Source: Treponema sp.
Lineage (GTDB): Bacteria > Spirochaetota > Spirochaetia > Treponematales > Treponemataceae
Assembly (NCBI GenBank): GCA_017449265.1
Contig: JAFSJW010000100.1
Span: forward strand, 1 to 44,877
Length of the DNA: 44,877 nucleotides
Direction of reading: 5' to 3'
This document shows, piece after piece, positions 6,979 to 13,781 of the stretch (its first letter is position 1; each line of letters begins with the position of its first letter). Position numbers and translations under genes: made by a program. Below the pieces are notes generated by a model. That model made no database searches and was not told the DNA's origin. It worked only from the letters and a program-made list of their open reading frames with translations.

Positions 6979-7599
6979 TTACCTGACAGTAAAAGTATAT
7001 TTTGCAGTTCCTGCTGTATAACCTTCTTTATCATGCCCAAAGAGCGGTTTATCATATCCTCTGCCAAAAACTTCTATGTCAAATCGCTTAGCAGATTTTA
7101 TTTGTAATTGAAGCTCAATATGTCCTGATGTTTTTTCAGCAATAGGCGTTACTTCAAAATATATTGAGGTATTTCCTGATTTTGATTCGCTTTTTTGAAA
7201 GACCGACTGATTACAAGAAATCACTTTTGGTACATATTCAGTCGGGCAAGTTGCAATTATTACAGCTTTGGAGTTTCGTTTGTTTGAGTCCAAATAGGAA
7301 TAGGAAAAATTGTATTTTACATTTAATTTTCCTTCGTCTCCCAATTTATCCAATATAAATTCTGGCGCGCTAAGATTCTCATACATTGCACCTGGAATCT
7401 GAACATATTGCTCAACCTCAAAATGCAATCGATTCTTTGAAGAGTTTGAATCTTTTAAAAGCGATATTGCTACACCACCTAAAATTACACCAAAGACAAG
7501 AATAAGCACTTTCGTTTTTCCTGTGGTCCACTGATTAGTGGAAAACCAATGCGACAAGCTACCAAAAATTTCTCCAATAAATTCAAAGAATGCTTTCAT
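6979..7599 (-). CDS. Membrane-anchored protein of unknown function, upstream partner of the toxin
   Basis: A 206-residue protein with an amphipathic N-terminus (FFEFIGEIFGSLSHWF), one membrane helix at about 31-48 (VLILVFGVILGGVAISLL) and a beta-rich C-terminal domain of about 150 residues that would lie outside the membrane. I do not recognise the family. It sits 23 bp upstream of the toxin in the same AT-rich island and probably heads the operon, so export, anchoring or regulation of the toxin is a reasonable but unproven guess. Its promoter region (7600-7640) faces that of the xre gene on the other strand. Confidence 0.65.
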   Translation of the reverse strand: MKAFFEFIGEIFGSLSHWFSTNQWTTGKTKVLILVFGVILGGVAISLLKDSNSSKNRLHFEVEQYVQIPGAMYENLSAPEFILDKLGDEGKLNVKYNFSYSYLDSNKRNSKAVIIATCPTEYVPKVISCNQSVFQKSESKSGNTSIYFEVTPIAEKTSGHIELQLQIKSAKRFDIEVFGRGYDKPLFGHDKEGYTAGTAKYTFTVR

Positions 7600-7632
7600 T
7601 TTATGCCTTTTCTAAAAATACAATTCCTATAC

Positions 7633-7638
7633 TATAAT
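7633..7638 (+). promoter_or_regulatory. -10 element (TATAAT) of the xre gene
   Basis: A consensus TATAAT precedes ATG 7644 by five bases. No convincing -35 is visible. ATG 7644 opens only a 12-codon frame that stops at TAG 7680, one frame away from the Xre reading frame. Confidence 0.45.
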
Positions 7639-7729
7639 GTAGCATGATTGTTGATATAATTCAAACAAATTTAACTTTATAGACGACTATACAGAAATCG
7701 GACAAAGAATCAGAAAATACAGAAAGCAG

Positions 7730-7948
7730 ATGAACCTTTCACAGGAAGAACTGGCGGAGAAAGTGGGGATTTCTACGACTCACATGAGTCATATCGAGAC
7801 TGGAAGCACAAAGCTGAGTCTGCCGGTTCTGGTGGAATTAGCAAAAAGCCTGAATGTAAAAACTGACAGCCTGCTTTTCAATCATGTTTGTTCGGACAAT
7901 GCGGTGACGATAAAACTTCTGCAACAGGCGATTCTGAATTTGCAGTAG
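7730..7948 (+). CDS. Xre-family helix-turn-helix regulator, start probably frameshifted
   Basis: A lambda-Cro/Xre HTH reads NLSQEELAEKVGISTTHMSH, then IETGSTKLSLPVLVELAKSL, a complete recognition motif. The frame is open upstream to TGA just before 7656 and encodes IGQRIRKYRKQ, the normal first helix, but without ATG, GTG or TTG until 7730, which would cut that helix off. ATG 7644, correctly placed after a TATAAT, is one base out of frame (stop at 7680); one inserted base near 7678 would restore an N-terminus running into YTEIGQRIRK. So the gene is a recent pseudogene, uses a rare start, or carries a sequencing error. Its final codons (VTIKLLQQAILNLQ*) are the first copy of a tail sequence repeated three more times downstream. 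Confidence 0.65.
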   Translation: MNLSQEELAEKVGISTTHMSHIETGSTKLSLPVLVELAKSLNVKTDSLLFNHVCSDNAVTIKLLQQAILNLQ

Positions 7949-7951
7949 CGT
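7907..7951 (+). repeat. xre-tail repeat, copy A (coding 3' end of the Xre gene)
   Basis: This is the reference copy, encoding VTIKLLQQAILNLQ and the stop. The shared core is CAGGCGATTC followed by TGAATTTGCAGTAG. Three further copies in the same orientation start near 8406, 9174 and 9902. Confidence 0.85.
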
Positions 7952-8056
7952 CTTGGCTTCCTGCCGTAGATATGGACGCAATCAAACTGATAGTCTATAT
8001 TTTTACATATTAGATAACTTTGTTGTCGTAGAAAACAGGGGTTCATGGAGGCGGAT

Positions 8057-8308
8057 ATGGGGTATGCGGTTCTGGAACAGGCTTACAGCACTCTTACGGA
8101 AGAGCGGCAGAAAAACGTGGAGCAGTTCATCTATTTTTTGATTGACCAGCAGGAAAAAGAAAGGGGAGGGACCGCGAAGAGCGCAAGAAGCGATTCCGGC
8201 GACTTCGAGTCGATGCTGGACTCGTTCGTAGGCTGCACCCATGCATGGGACGGAACCGATGTGATGGAATACCAGCGGAAGATGAGGGGAGAGTACAGGG
8301 TTGACTGA
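8057..8308 (+). CDS. Antitoxin (DUF2281/VapB-like) of a disrupted toxin-antitoxin pair
   Basis: An 83-residue protein whose N-terminus (MGYAVLEQAYSTLTEERQKN, then VEQFIYFLIDQQ) matches small antitoxins that pair with PIN toxins: an LP/LT-E-x-x-x-x-V-x-x-F-I-x-F-L helix followed by an unstructured, charged toxin-binding tail. I choose ATG 8057 because GGAGG lies five bases before it; an in-frame ATG at 8045 has no such site. The stop overlaps the TTG start of the PIN toxin remnant, a typical coupled arrangement. Upstream (7949-8056) lies only the end of xre-tail copy A and AT-rich sequence. Confidence 0.7.
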   Translation: MGYAVLEQAYSTLTEERQKNVEQFIYFLIDQQEKERGGTAKSARSDSGDFESMLDSFVGCTHAWDGTDVMEYQRKMRGEYRVD

Positions 8309-8417
8309 GCGCATATTTCTTGACACAAATCCCATAATTTATCTGTTGAACGCTGCCCAGCTTCGACAGGTTGCGGAGGCAAACGTCGTATACATCGGAG
8401 AGCTTTCGGAAAAGTAA
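8301..8417 (+). pseudogene. PIN-domain toxin reduced to its first 16 residues and fused to an xre remnant
   Basis: The TTG-started frame reads MTERIFLDTNPIIYLLN, the canonical PIN start with the first aspartate, and overlaps the antitoxin by eight bases. It then switches to AAQLRQVAEANVVYIGEL, which looks like the last HTH helix and linker of an Xre protein (compare VELAKSLNVKTDSLL in the xre gene at 7730), and stops after 38 residues. The switch lies near 8350. About 110 residues of the toxin, including the remaining catalytic acids, are gone. This is the second clipped PIN toxin in the window. Confidence 0.7.
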
Positions 8418-8466
8418 CGATACGCCTCCTCCAGCAGGCGATTCTTGAATTTGCAGTAGCGGGGAT
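8406..8466 (+). repeat. xre-tail repeat, copy B
   Basis: The sequence reads VTIRLLQQAILEFAVAG in one frame and matches copy A over about 47 bases, starting at a shared TTCGGA and running through ACGATA to GCAGTAGCG. Relative to A it has an extra T in ATTCTTGAA, which shifts the frame past the stop. The preceding bases encode an Xre-like helix in another frame, so this is a decayed xre 3' end rather than a free repeat. Confidence 0.8.
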
Positions 8467-8490
8467 GTTTTGTATAAAGTTCGCGCGAGA

Positions 8491-8518
8491 TTGACAAATC
8501 AAGGCGGTGTGCTATAGT
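8491..8518 (+). promoter_or_regulatory. Sigma-70 type promoter for the hicB/hicA-like pair
   Basis: TTGACA (8491-8496) and TATAGT (8513-8518) are separated by 16 bases. The leader before the first gene is about 145 bases and contains a short GC hairpin followed by TTTTA (about 8533-8560), perhaps an attenuator. Apart from copy B at its left end, no gene lies between 8418 and 8668. Confidence 0.65.
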
Positions 8519-8668
8519 GAAACTAGTAAGTCGCCCGAAAACTTGCGAGAGGGCTTTTATAATGGAAGTTGGGCGTGCTTCCCGATTCGTCATGATTAGG
8601 TTCGATGTGTGATATTTTTGAACAAAGCACTGTTTTCGCATTTTTTTAACAATCTTTCGAGGTAATTT

Positions 8669-8884
8669 ATGGAATATGTTGTCAATTTTACGTGGGATGA
8701 TGAGGCTTCTGTGTGGATTGCGCAAAGCGACGATATCCCAGGACTCGTGCTTGAAGGCGGCTCTTTGGACGCATTGATTGAAAGGGTGCGATATGCTGCA
8801 CCAGAGCTTATTGAGTTGAACGATGCAAAAAAATCGGACTTGTTTTGCTTCCGAGTTGAACGGCATGAGAGGATTTTTGCATGA
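8669..8884 (+). CDS. hicB: DUF1902 (HicB-like) antitoxin
   Basis: A 71-residue protein with the DUF1902 pattern: FTWDDEASVWIAQSDDIPGL, then VLEGGSLDALIERVRYAAPE. This is the partial RNase-H-like fold of HicB antitoxins without a separate DNA-binding domain. It blocks the HicA mRNA-cleaving toxin encoded by the next gene. The 4-base ATGA overlap with hicA shows coupling. The ATG is preceded by GAGGTAATTT. It has its own promoter (TTGACA at 8491) between xre-tail copies B and C, so the pair forms a self-contained module. Confidence 0.8.
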   Translation: MEYVVNFTWDDEASVWIAQSDDIPGLVLEGGSLDALIERVRYAAPELIELNDAKKSDLFCFRVERHERIFA

Positions 8885-9075
8885 CGGAATATGGAAAAGA
8901 AGTCAGGAAAATACTTGTGCAAAACGGTTGTAGCTTTGTCAGGCATGGAAAAGGCGACCACGATATTTATTATAGTCCAATAACGAACAGAAATTTCACC
9001 GTAGATTCAAAAATAAAATCTCGCCACACAGCAAACGCAATAATGAAACAAGCCGGAATCGATTACCACTTTTGA
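8881..9075 (+). CDS. hicA: HicA-family mRNA interferase toxin
   Basis: A 64-residue protein with the double-stranded-RNA-binding-like HicA fold. The key motif is FVRHGKGDHDIYYSP, where the G-x-G-x-H histidine (about residue 27) is the expected catalytic residue. The C-terminus (HTANAIMKQAGI) matches the family's final helix. HicA toxins cleave mRNAs when free of antitoxin. Length is normal (55-85 residues), so of the PIN and HicA toxins in this region it is the only one that appears intact. It follows the DUF1902 gene with a 4-base overlap. Confidence 0.85.
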   Translation: MTEYGKEVRKILVQNGCSFVRHGKGDHDIYYSPITNRNFTVDSKIKSRHTANAIMKQAGIDYHF

Positions 9076-9173
9076 TAAATCTCATCCTTGTGAGCGCGAA
9101 TTCTCCAGAATACCGTGCTTGAATTCCTGCATGGTAAAAAAGTCTAGCAGAGAATGTGTGCGCTATCAAGAAA

Positions 9174-9213
9174 CAGCCTCCTCCAGCAGGCGATTCTTGA
9201 ATTTGCTGTAGAG
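9174..9213 (+). repeat. xre-tail repeat, copy C
   Basis: From GCCTCCTCCAGCAGGCG through ATTCTTGAATTTGC and GTAG it is identical to copy B over about 34 bases except for one A/T change. It starts about 100 bp after the hicA stop and directly abuts the 3' end of the higA-like gene on the other strand. Similarity stops abruptly to the left. Confidence 0.85.
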
Positions 9214-9224
9214 GGAATTTCGCG

Positions 9225-9500
9225 TCAGCGCGCGAATTCAACTTTTAGAGTCCGTCCTAAGCCGGCGGCAAGTCGTTTGAGCGTCTTTAGTGATGGGTTT
9301 GCGATTCCGTGCTCCAGTTTGCTTATGTCCGCCTGTGCGATTCCCGTTTTTTCTGAAAGCTCCTGTTGCGTCATCCCATTCTCCTTTCGTGCATCAATCA
9401 TCGCGCGGACAATGGCGAATTCTGGTTCAAGAGCATCGTACTCGGCTTTGAATTCAGGGTCTTTGAGTTCTTCTGAAAGAAAATCATCGAATCTTGTCAT
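9225..9500 (-). CDS. higA: HigA-like HTH antitoxin
   Basis: A 91-residue protein: an N-terminal helical region containing LEPEFAIVRAMIDARKENGM, then an Xre HTH (TQQELSEKTGIAQADISKLE, then HGIANPSLKTLKRLAAGLG) and a short basic tail LKVEFAR. It binds and neutralises the toxin encoded just upstream and probably represses the operon. Toxin-first order is typical of higBA. It overlaps higB by four bases. Its stop codon sits in an imperfect hairpin (9216-9240) adjoining xre-tail copy C. Confidence 0.85.
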   Translation of the reverse strand: MTRFDDFLSEELKDPEFKAEYDALEPEFAIVRAMIDARKENGMTQQELSEKTGIAQADISKLEHGIANPSLKTLKRLAAGLGRTLKVEFAR

Positions 9501-9859
9501 TTCTCAACTCCTCTTGATTTGTATTCGTCTCGATACTTTTTTGCAAGCTCCAGTTCATTTTTTGGTGTTTTCTGCGTTTTTTTGACGAAGCCGTTTGTGA
9601 GCACAATTTTTTTTCCGACAAAGAAAAAATATAAAACTCTCGTTATGTTTGTTCCTTGTTTTGCACGAACTTCAAAAATTCCGTCCTCAAGATATTCCGA
9701 ATAGGGTAGCCTCAATTCAGGTCCGACTTGTTGCAGCAGCGAAATTGTTTTTTCAAGTTTAGCTCGCATTTTCACATCGAGCGATTTGATGAAGTCCAGT
9801 GCGGGTTCGGTACCGTCGGGGAGATTGTAGAAAATTGCCTCATATTTTTTTTCATCCAT
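9497..9859 (-). CDS. higB: HigB/RelE-superfamily toxin (phage Gp49-like)
   Basis: A 120-residue protein with the DUF891/Gp49-like pattern: EPALDFIKSLDVKMRAKLEK, then a central LPYSEYLEDGIFEVRAKQGT and RVLYFFFVGKKIVLTNGFVKKT, ending in a helix of Lys, Glu and Arg. These toxins cleave mRNA at the ribosome, with basic residues around FEVR and NGFVKK in the active centre. Length is normal. It starts 43 bp from xre-tail copy D, so its promoter must lie in the short AT-rich gap 9860-9902. The cassette higBA is inverted relative to the neighbouring modules. Confidence 0.85.
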   Translation of the reverse strand: MDEKKYEAIFYNLPDGTEPALDFIKSLDVKMRAKLEKTISLLQQVGPELRLPYSEYLEDGIFEVRAKQGTNITRVLYFFFVGKKIVLTNGFVKKTQKTPKNELELAKKYRDEYKSRGVEK

Positions 9860-9901
9860 GTCGATTTAATTTTATATGATAAATCCTATAAGAACAAGCC
9901 G

Positions 9902-9940
9902 CTTCCACCTCCAGCAGGCGATTCTGAATTTGCAGTAGGA
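9902..9940 (+). repeat. xre-tail repeat, copy D
   Basis: It matches CTCCAGCAGGCGATTC then TGAATTTGCAGTAG, without the extra T found in copies B and C, so it is closer to copy A at that position. It lies between the higB 5' end and the Fic module. No xre coding sequence precedes it. Confidence 0.85.
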
Positions 9941-10110
9941 TTATGCTCATCAATCTGTGCTATTTCAAATTCAATTTTTTGTTTTATGACATTATCCAAT
10001 TTTTTTTAATTTCTCCTATGCCATGAAGGAAATTTTAAAAAACTCTGCTCATCAAAAATCCACAAAACCAATATTTTTCAATTTTAAGAAATAGATTTTA
10101 GGCGTGTTGC

Positions 10111-10140
10111 ACATAATAGGGAAAATTTCCCCTATTTTCC
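10111..10140. repeat. Fic-flanking repeat, downstream copy (overlaps the fic 3' end)
   Basis: A 27-bp element made of dyads of AGGGAAAAT and AATAGGG half-sites. It includes the last codons of the fic gene (NKGK and stop). It matches the copy at 10933-10960 in the same orientation with three mismatches. Confidence 0.8.
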
Positions 10141-10866
10141 CTTGTTTTCCTTTAATTTTTTTTCAAATGAGGCGCTTTTAGTATATCCGACAAGCCTTTG
10201 GTTTAGTGGAATTCTGTTCATAAAGCCCAGATTTACCAACTTTTCAAAATCTGAGCGGACTGTTTTAACTGACACGCCAAGAAAGTTTGTCAAATTCTTA
10301 CATTCGAATATTACGCCTGGTTTTTCCTGTATCATTTTCAGAATTTGAGCCTGCCTCTCGCTTATGCCACTGATATTTTTAAATTCAAGAAGAGCGGCGG
10401 TTTCCGATGATTTTCTTTCAAGATAGATTTTTAATTCCTCTAAAGCATCTTTCAGAACATTCATGTTGTATTGAATAAAATAACCTAAATCAAAATCATC
10501 ATGCTCAGTATAGAGAAATGACTTTTCGTACTGCCTCTTTTTCTTGTAAATAATTTTGGAAATAGAAAGAAATTCCGTTATCCAATAACCTTTTTTGAGC
10601 ATATACCAGTAAAAAAGAGCGCGTGCGGTTCTTCCGTTCCCATCAACAAAAGGGTGCAGAAAAGCAATCATAAAATGAATTATGATTGCTTTAACAATTG
10701 GATGAATAAATTCTTCATCGGTATTTGCAAAAAAACATATCTCATCGATTATTTGAGAAACCACCGAAAAAGATGGCGGCTCATGCGCGACTTCACCTGT
10801 AATTCCGTTTACAACATAGATGTTGTCATCTTTTCTAAAACTTCCCTCACATTCAGGATTATCCAA
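10132..10866 (-). pseudogene. Fic-domain protein with C-terminal winged helix, 5' end missing
   Basis: The Fic core is intact: the AMPylation motif HPFVDGNGRTAR (residues 71-82 of this frame), the preceding FIHPIVKAIIIHFMIAFL helix and a flap region. The C-terminus carries a winged-helix DNA-binding domain (LTNFLGVSVKTVRSDFEKLV). Family members normally have about 100 more N-terminal residues, including the [S/T]xxxE[G/N] inhibitory helix. Here the frame meets TAG eleven bases before a TTG at 10866 that has no ribosome binding site. A nearby ATG (10895) is one frame off and ends after 28 codons. I judge it 5'-truncated, though an unregulated short Fic enzyme cannot be ruled out. Near-identical 27-bp elements flank it. 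Confidence 0.7.
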
Positions 10867-10932
10867 AGTTTTTCTAAGGGCGATTTTTCAAGCATACAGT
10901 AAGAATAACATTGAAATCTGTAAAAAACAAGA

Positions 10933-10960
10933 AATAGGGGAAATTCCCTCTATTTTCCCT
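10933..10960. repeat. Fic-flanking repeat, upstream copy
   Basis: It has the same orientation and the same 27-bp core as the element at 10111-10140 (24 of 27 bases). It lies between the truncated fic start and the hydrolase stop. The near-palindromic layout (AATAG...CTATT) would also suit an operator for the Fic winged-helix domain. Confidence 0.75.
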
Positions 10961-10987
10961 ACCGAAATATGATTTGTCAGACTACGG

Positions 10988-12103
10988 CTAAAACTCCGTT
11001 CCCTGATGCTGAAGAATATGAATCGTGTATGTTTCTGACGCTCTATTGTATTTTTCCAAAAATTTTGAGACAGCATCCTTGTATGTGGCAGGCTGCATAA
11101 AGTTCTCAATTGCATGAACAGCCCCATCAAGCTCAACCAGACTGTATTTTTCCTGCTGACTGTTGTTCTGAATTTTTACGCCGCCATCCAAATCATAGTA
11201 CGGAGTTACCAGACACTTCGCAAAATTCTGGCGTGACATATCAATCGGAACAAAATCATCTTTAGTCCCGTGGATAAAAAGAATTGGAATCTGATTTATG
11301 CGGTTAATGTTAAAATTTATTGCATCAAATGTAGAGTAATCGTCCATATCGAAACCGGCGAGCTTATTCGTAAGAAAATTACCGATTTTGATTATCATTC
11401 TTGCCGTAGGAAGCTTCATGTCATTTTTCAGGACTTTCCAAATAATTGCGCGCGGAGCAGTAAATCCGCAGTCAGCAATCACTCCGCACACATTTGACGG
11501 AAGCTCCAGCCCCAGAGCCATAACGACAGTTGCGCACCCCATCGATATGCCCTGCAAAAAAAGCGGAGTGTCATCGCCGTAAATCTGGTTCGCTTTCAAA
11601 ATCCAGTCGCGCAAATCATACCGTTCCTTGATTCCGAATGTGATGTATTTTCCTTCGCTATAGAAACCTTTCTTGTCCCCATGCGTGCGCTGTACCGGCA
11701 TAACGATATTATAGCCCAAGTCGTAGTAAAAATGAACGAGCGCGGCATACTCGCGCAAAGGCTCGGAGTGATAGCCGTGCATTAGGATTATGGTACCCAC
11801 TGGATTTTTGTTCGGAAGATTGTATGCGACGAGTTTTAGCCCGTCAAATGATTTTATGGAAATCTCCTGAGCGTTCTGCTCCTCGAACCAATTTTTTTCT
11901 ATTTTATATGCGTCATAATACTGCTTTTCTTTGAAATGCTTAATGTTTTTCCTGTCACTCGGAACATACCGCGTAAAAGCAGGGACAAACACCGCGCCAT
12001 AAACAAACGCAAGGTATAAAACTACAATCCCCGCCACGACTCCAAATCCAGCGACAACTTTCTTAAAAATCTTATTTTTTCCCACAATCACGATTATATT
12101 CAT
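10988..12103 (-). CDS. Membrane-anchored alpha/beta-hydrolase
   Basis: A 371-residue serine hydrolase. A membrane helix at about 17-40 (VAGFGVVAGIVVLYLAFVYG) probably anchors it, with the catalytic domain outside or facing the membrane. The fold is clear: the oxyanion segment TIILMHGYHSEP (105-115), nucleophile elbow GISMG with Ser187, acid Asp282 in HGTKDDFVP and His330 in GAVHAIENF. Such anchored hydrolases act as esterases, lipases or peptidases; the substrate cannot be read. It is transcribed alone; upstream is the divergent pectate lyase, downstream the Fic module. An acetyl- or feruloyl-esterase role beside pectin degradation is only a suggestion. Confidence 0.85.
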   Translation of the reverse strand: MNIIVIVGKNKIFKKVVAGFGVVAGIVVLYLAFVYGAVFVPAFTRYVPSDRKNIKHFKEKQYYDAYKIEKNWFEEQNAQEISIKSFDGLKLVAYNLPNKNPVGTIILMHGYHSEPLREYAALVHFYYDLGYNIVMPVQRTHGDKKGFYSEGKYITFGIKERYDLRDWILKANQIYGDDTPLFLQGISMGCATVVMALGLELPSNVCGVIADCGFTAPRAIIWKVLKNDMKLPTARMIIKIGNFLTNKLAGFDMDDYSTFDAINFNINRINQIPILFIHGTKDDFVPIDMSRQNFAKCLVTPYYDLDGGVKIQNNSQQEKYSLVELDGAVHAIENFMQPATYKDAVSKFLEKYNRASETYTIHILQHQGTEF

Positions 12104-12180
12104 ATTTCAAAATTATATCTATAAGTATTTTGAAGATTACAAAAATTGACGAAATATCACTTTTCCGAAACTTCCTTGTA

Positions 12181-12209
12181 TTGTAATTTGGGGATTTTTG
12201 CTCTATCAT
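12181..12209 (+). promoter_or_regulatory. Candidate promoter of the pectate lyase gene
   Basis: TTGTAA (12181-12186), a 17-base spacer and TATCAT (12204-12209). The expected leader contains a hairpin with 9-bp arms, CGGAAATAT (12219-12227) and ATATTTCCG (12249-12257), ahead of the GGAGG ribosome binding site. Confidence 0.45.
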
Positions 12210-12279
12210 CTAGAACATCGGAAATATCCAAACACAAAAAACATTTGCATATTTCCGAGCAAAATTTGGAGGAATCTTT

Positions 12280-13728
12280 ATGAAGAAAACAATCAAAACG
12301 ATTGTATCTATGTGCGCTGCATCGCTCATCATATTTTCTGCATGCTCGGGCGGAACGAACAATGTCGGTACTAGCAGCTCATCCAACAGCGGCTCCGACG
12401 AAACTTCCGCTGGCTCGGGAACATCATCAGGAACCAGCTCTACCACAACAAAAAAGATAAAATTCAGCGATGTCCCGACGGGCTATGCAGGCGTGTCATA
12501 TTCAGCAACGCCGGCATCGTATACCGTAAGCACCGTTACTACGCGCGAAGAATTAATCAGCAAGGCAAAACTGGGAAATCAGATAATATATGTAAGCGGA
12601 ATGATTGATATGACCAATGACGCTTCAAAATCATATGGCTCCCTGCTCCCTACAGCGGGCGGCGGAACTTCGACTGGACTTGATGCATTCGTTGCCGCTC
12701 AATCGACGAGTACAAGTTACGCCAATTACAACGCATGGCGAAACGCCTATGTAAGAGCTTGCACTACAAGCACTGACAATGGAAGCAACCATAAAGATGA
12801 TGTTCTGAACGGTGACACATGGACTTTGAACACAGCATACAAAAACATCGTTCAGATTGATATCGCAAGCAACACGATAATAATCGGGCTGGACGAGAAT
12901 TCAGGAATCAAAGGCGGCTCAATCAATATAGGAAAATCCGGCGAGACACGCTCGAACATTGTCATCCGAAACCTGACCATTCAGGATGCGTACGACCCGT
13001 TCCCGCACCATGAGTCAGGCGACGGCTACAACGCAGAGCGCGACTATGTTGTAATCCAGCAGACAACATCCAACATTTGGATTGACCACTGCACATTCAA
13101 AGAAACAATGAGCCTTATCCATGTTTATACTGGGGCTGCGAGCGATGCAGATGTTCTTTCAGGAGGCTCAGGCACAGATGAAAAATGGCAGACTTATGAC
13201 GGAATGCTTGACATAAAAGGCACTGCGAACGGAGCAACTGTTTCTTACTGCAAGTTTATGAACCATGATAAGACATTGCTCTTCTGTTCTGGAAGCAGTG
13301 ACACCGGAACAAAGAACATAACGCTCGACCACAACTATTTCTACGGAACGAAGCAGCGTCTTCCTATGGTTGGTCATGCGAACCTTCATACATACAACAA
13401 TTATGTTGCAGCTGGAGACGGTACTTACACGAATGATTATGCTATCGGGTTAAGATACGCGGCTAAAGTTGTTTCCGAAAACAACTGCTTCTCAAATTTC
13501 GTAAAATATTCGTACAAGAACCAGGGAAGCTTGACAGGAGAATTGTACAAATCAGGCGATTCAGACAGCTCAACCGATGGCGTTCAAAGCGACGCTACTC
13601 TATCTAGCTGCATAAAAGCTGTAATGCCATTTACGCCAAGCTACACTTACACACTGGAAGAAGCTGCAGGTCTTTCCACATCAATTCCGGAAAATGCCGG
13701 AGCTGGCAAGTGGGCCGTAGAGCAATAA
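12280..13728 (+). CDS. Lipoprotein pectate lyase, polysaccharide lyase family 1
   Basis: A 482-residue protein that cleaves polygalacturonate by Ca2+-dependent beta-elimination outside the cell. The lipoprotein signal peptide ends IIFSAC (Cys22), followed by a Ser/Thr/Gly linker to about residue 57, so the enzyme is tethered to a membrane. The beta-helix domain shows PL1 marks: KNIVQIDIASNTIIIGL, then WIDHCTF (W267-H270), an acidic stretch TYDGMLDIKG, and the R-x-P region KQRLPMVGHANLHTYNNYV (about 355-373), where the Arg is the expected catalytic base. Start: GGAGG seven bases before ATG. Monocistronic, with a palindromic repeat after it. Its product, unsaturated galacturonides, would feed the pathway that uses UxaB. 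Confidence 0.9.
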   Translation: MKKTIKTIVSMCAASLIIFSACSGGTNNVGTSSSSNSGSDETSAGSGTSSGTSSTTTKKIKFSDVPTGYAGVSYSATPASYTVSTVTTREELISKAKLGNQIIYVSGMIDMTNDASKSYGSLLPTAGGGTSTGLDAFVAAQSTSTSYANYNAWRNAYVRACTTSTDNGSNHKDDVLNGDTWTLNTAYKNIVQIDIASNTIIIGLDENSGIKGGSINIGKSGETRSNIVIRNLTIQDAYDPFPHHESGDGYNAERDYVVIQQTTSNIWIDHCTFKETMSLIHVYTGAASDADVLSGGSGTDEKWQTYDGMLDIKGTANGATVSYCKFMNHDKTLLFCSGSSDTGTKNITLDHNYFYGTKQRLPMVGHANLHTYNNYVAAGDGTYTNDYAIGLRYAAKVVSENNCFSNFVKYSYKNQGSLTGELYKSGDSDSSTDGVQSDATLSSCIKAVMPFTPSYTYTLEEAAGLSTSIPENAGAGKWAVEQ

Positions 13729-13746
13729 TAAATCTGCCAAAATAGC

Positions 13747-13781
13747 GATGTGGTGGTTTCGACAAGCTCAGCCGCCACATC
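13747..13781. repeat. Dispersed palindromic repeat in the gap between convergent genes
   Basis: GATGTGGTGG pairs with CCGCCACATC (10 bp, one G-T pair) around a loop containing TTTCGACAAGCTCA, the reverse complement of the core at 3563-3580 and 39994-40007. It fills the space between the pectate lyase stop and the stop of the convergent membrane protein and could serve both as terminator. Confidence 0.65.

Noticed and set aside
7907..9940. Classical integron attC sites or a CRISPR array
   Set aside because: The repeats are xre coding tails of 30-47 bp at irregular 500-770 bp spacing. I see no GTTRRRY/RYYYAAC core pairs, no integrase and no spacer-repeat regularity.
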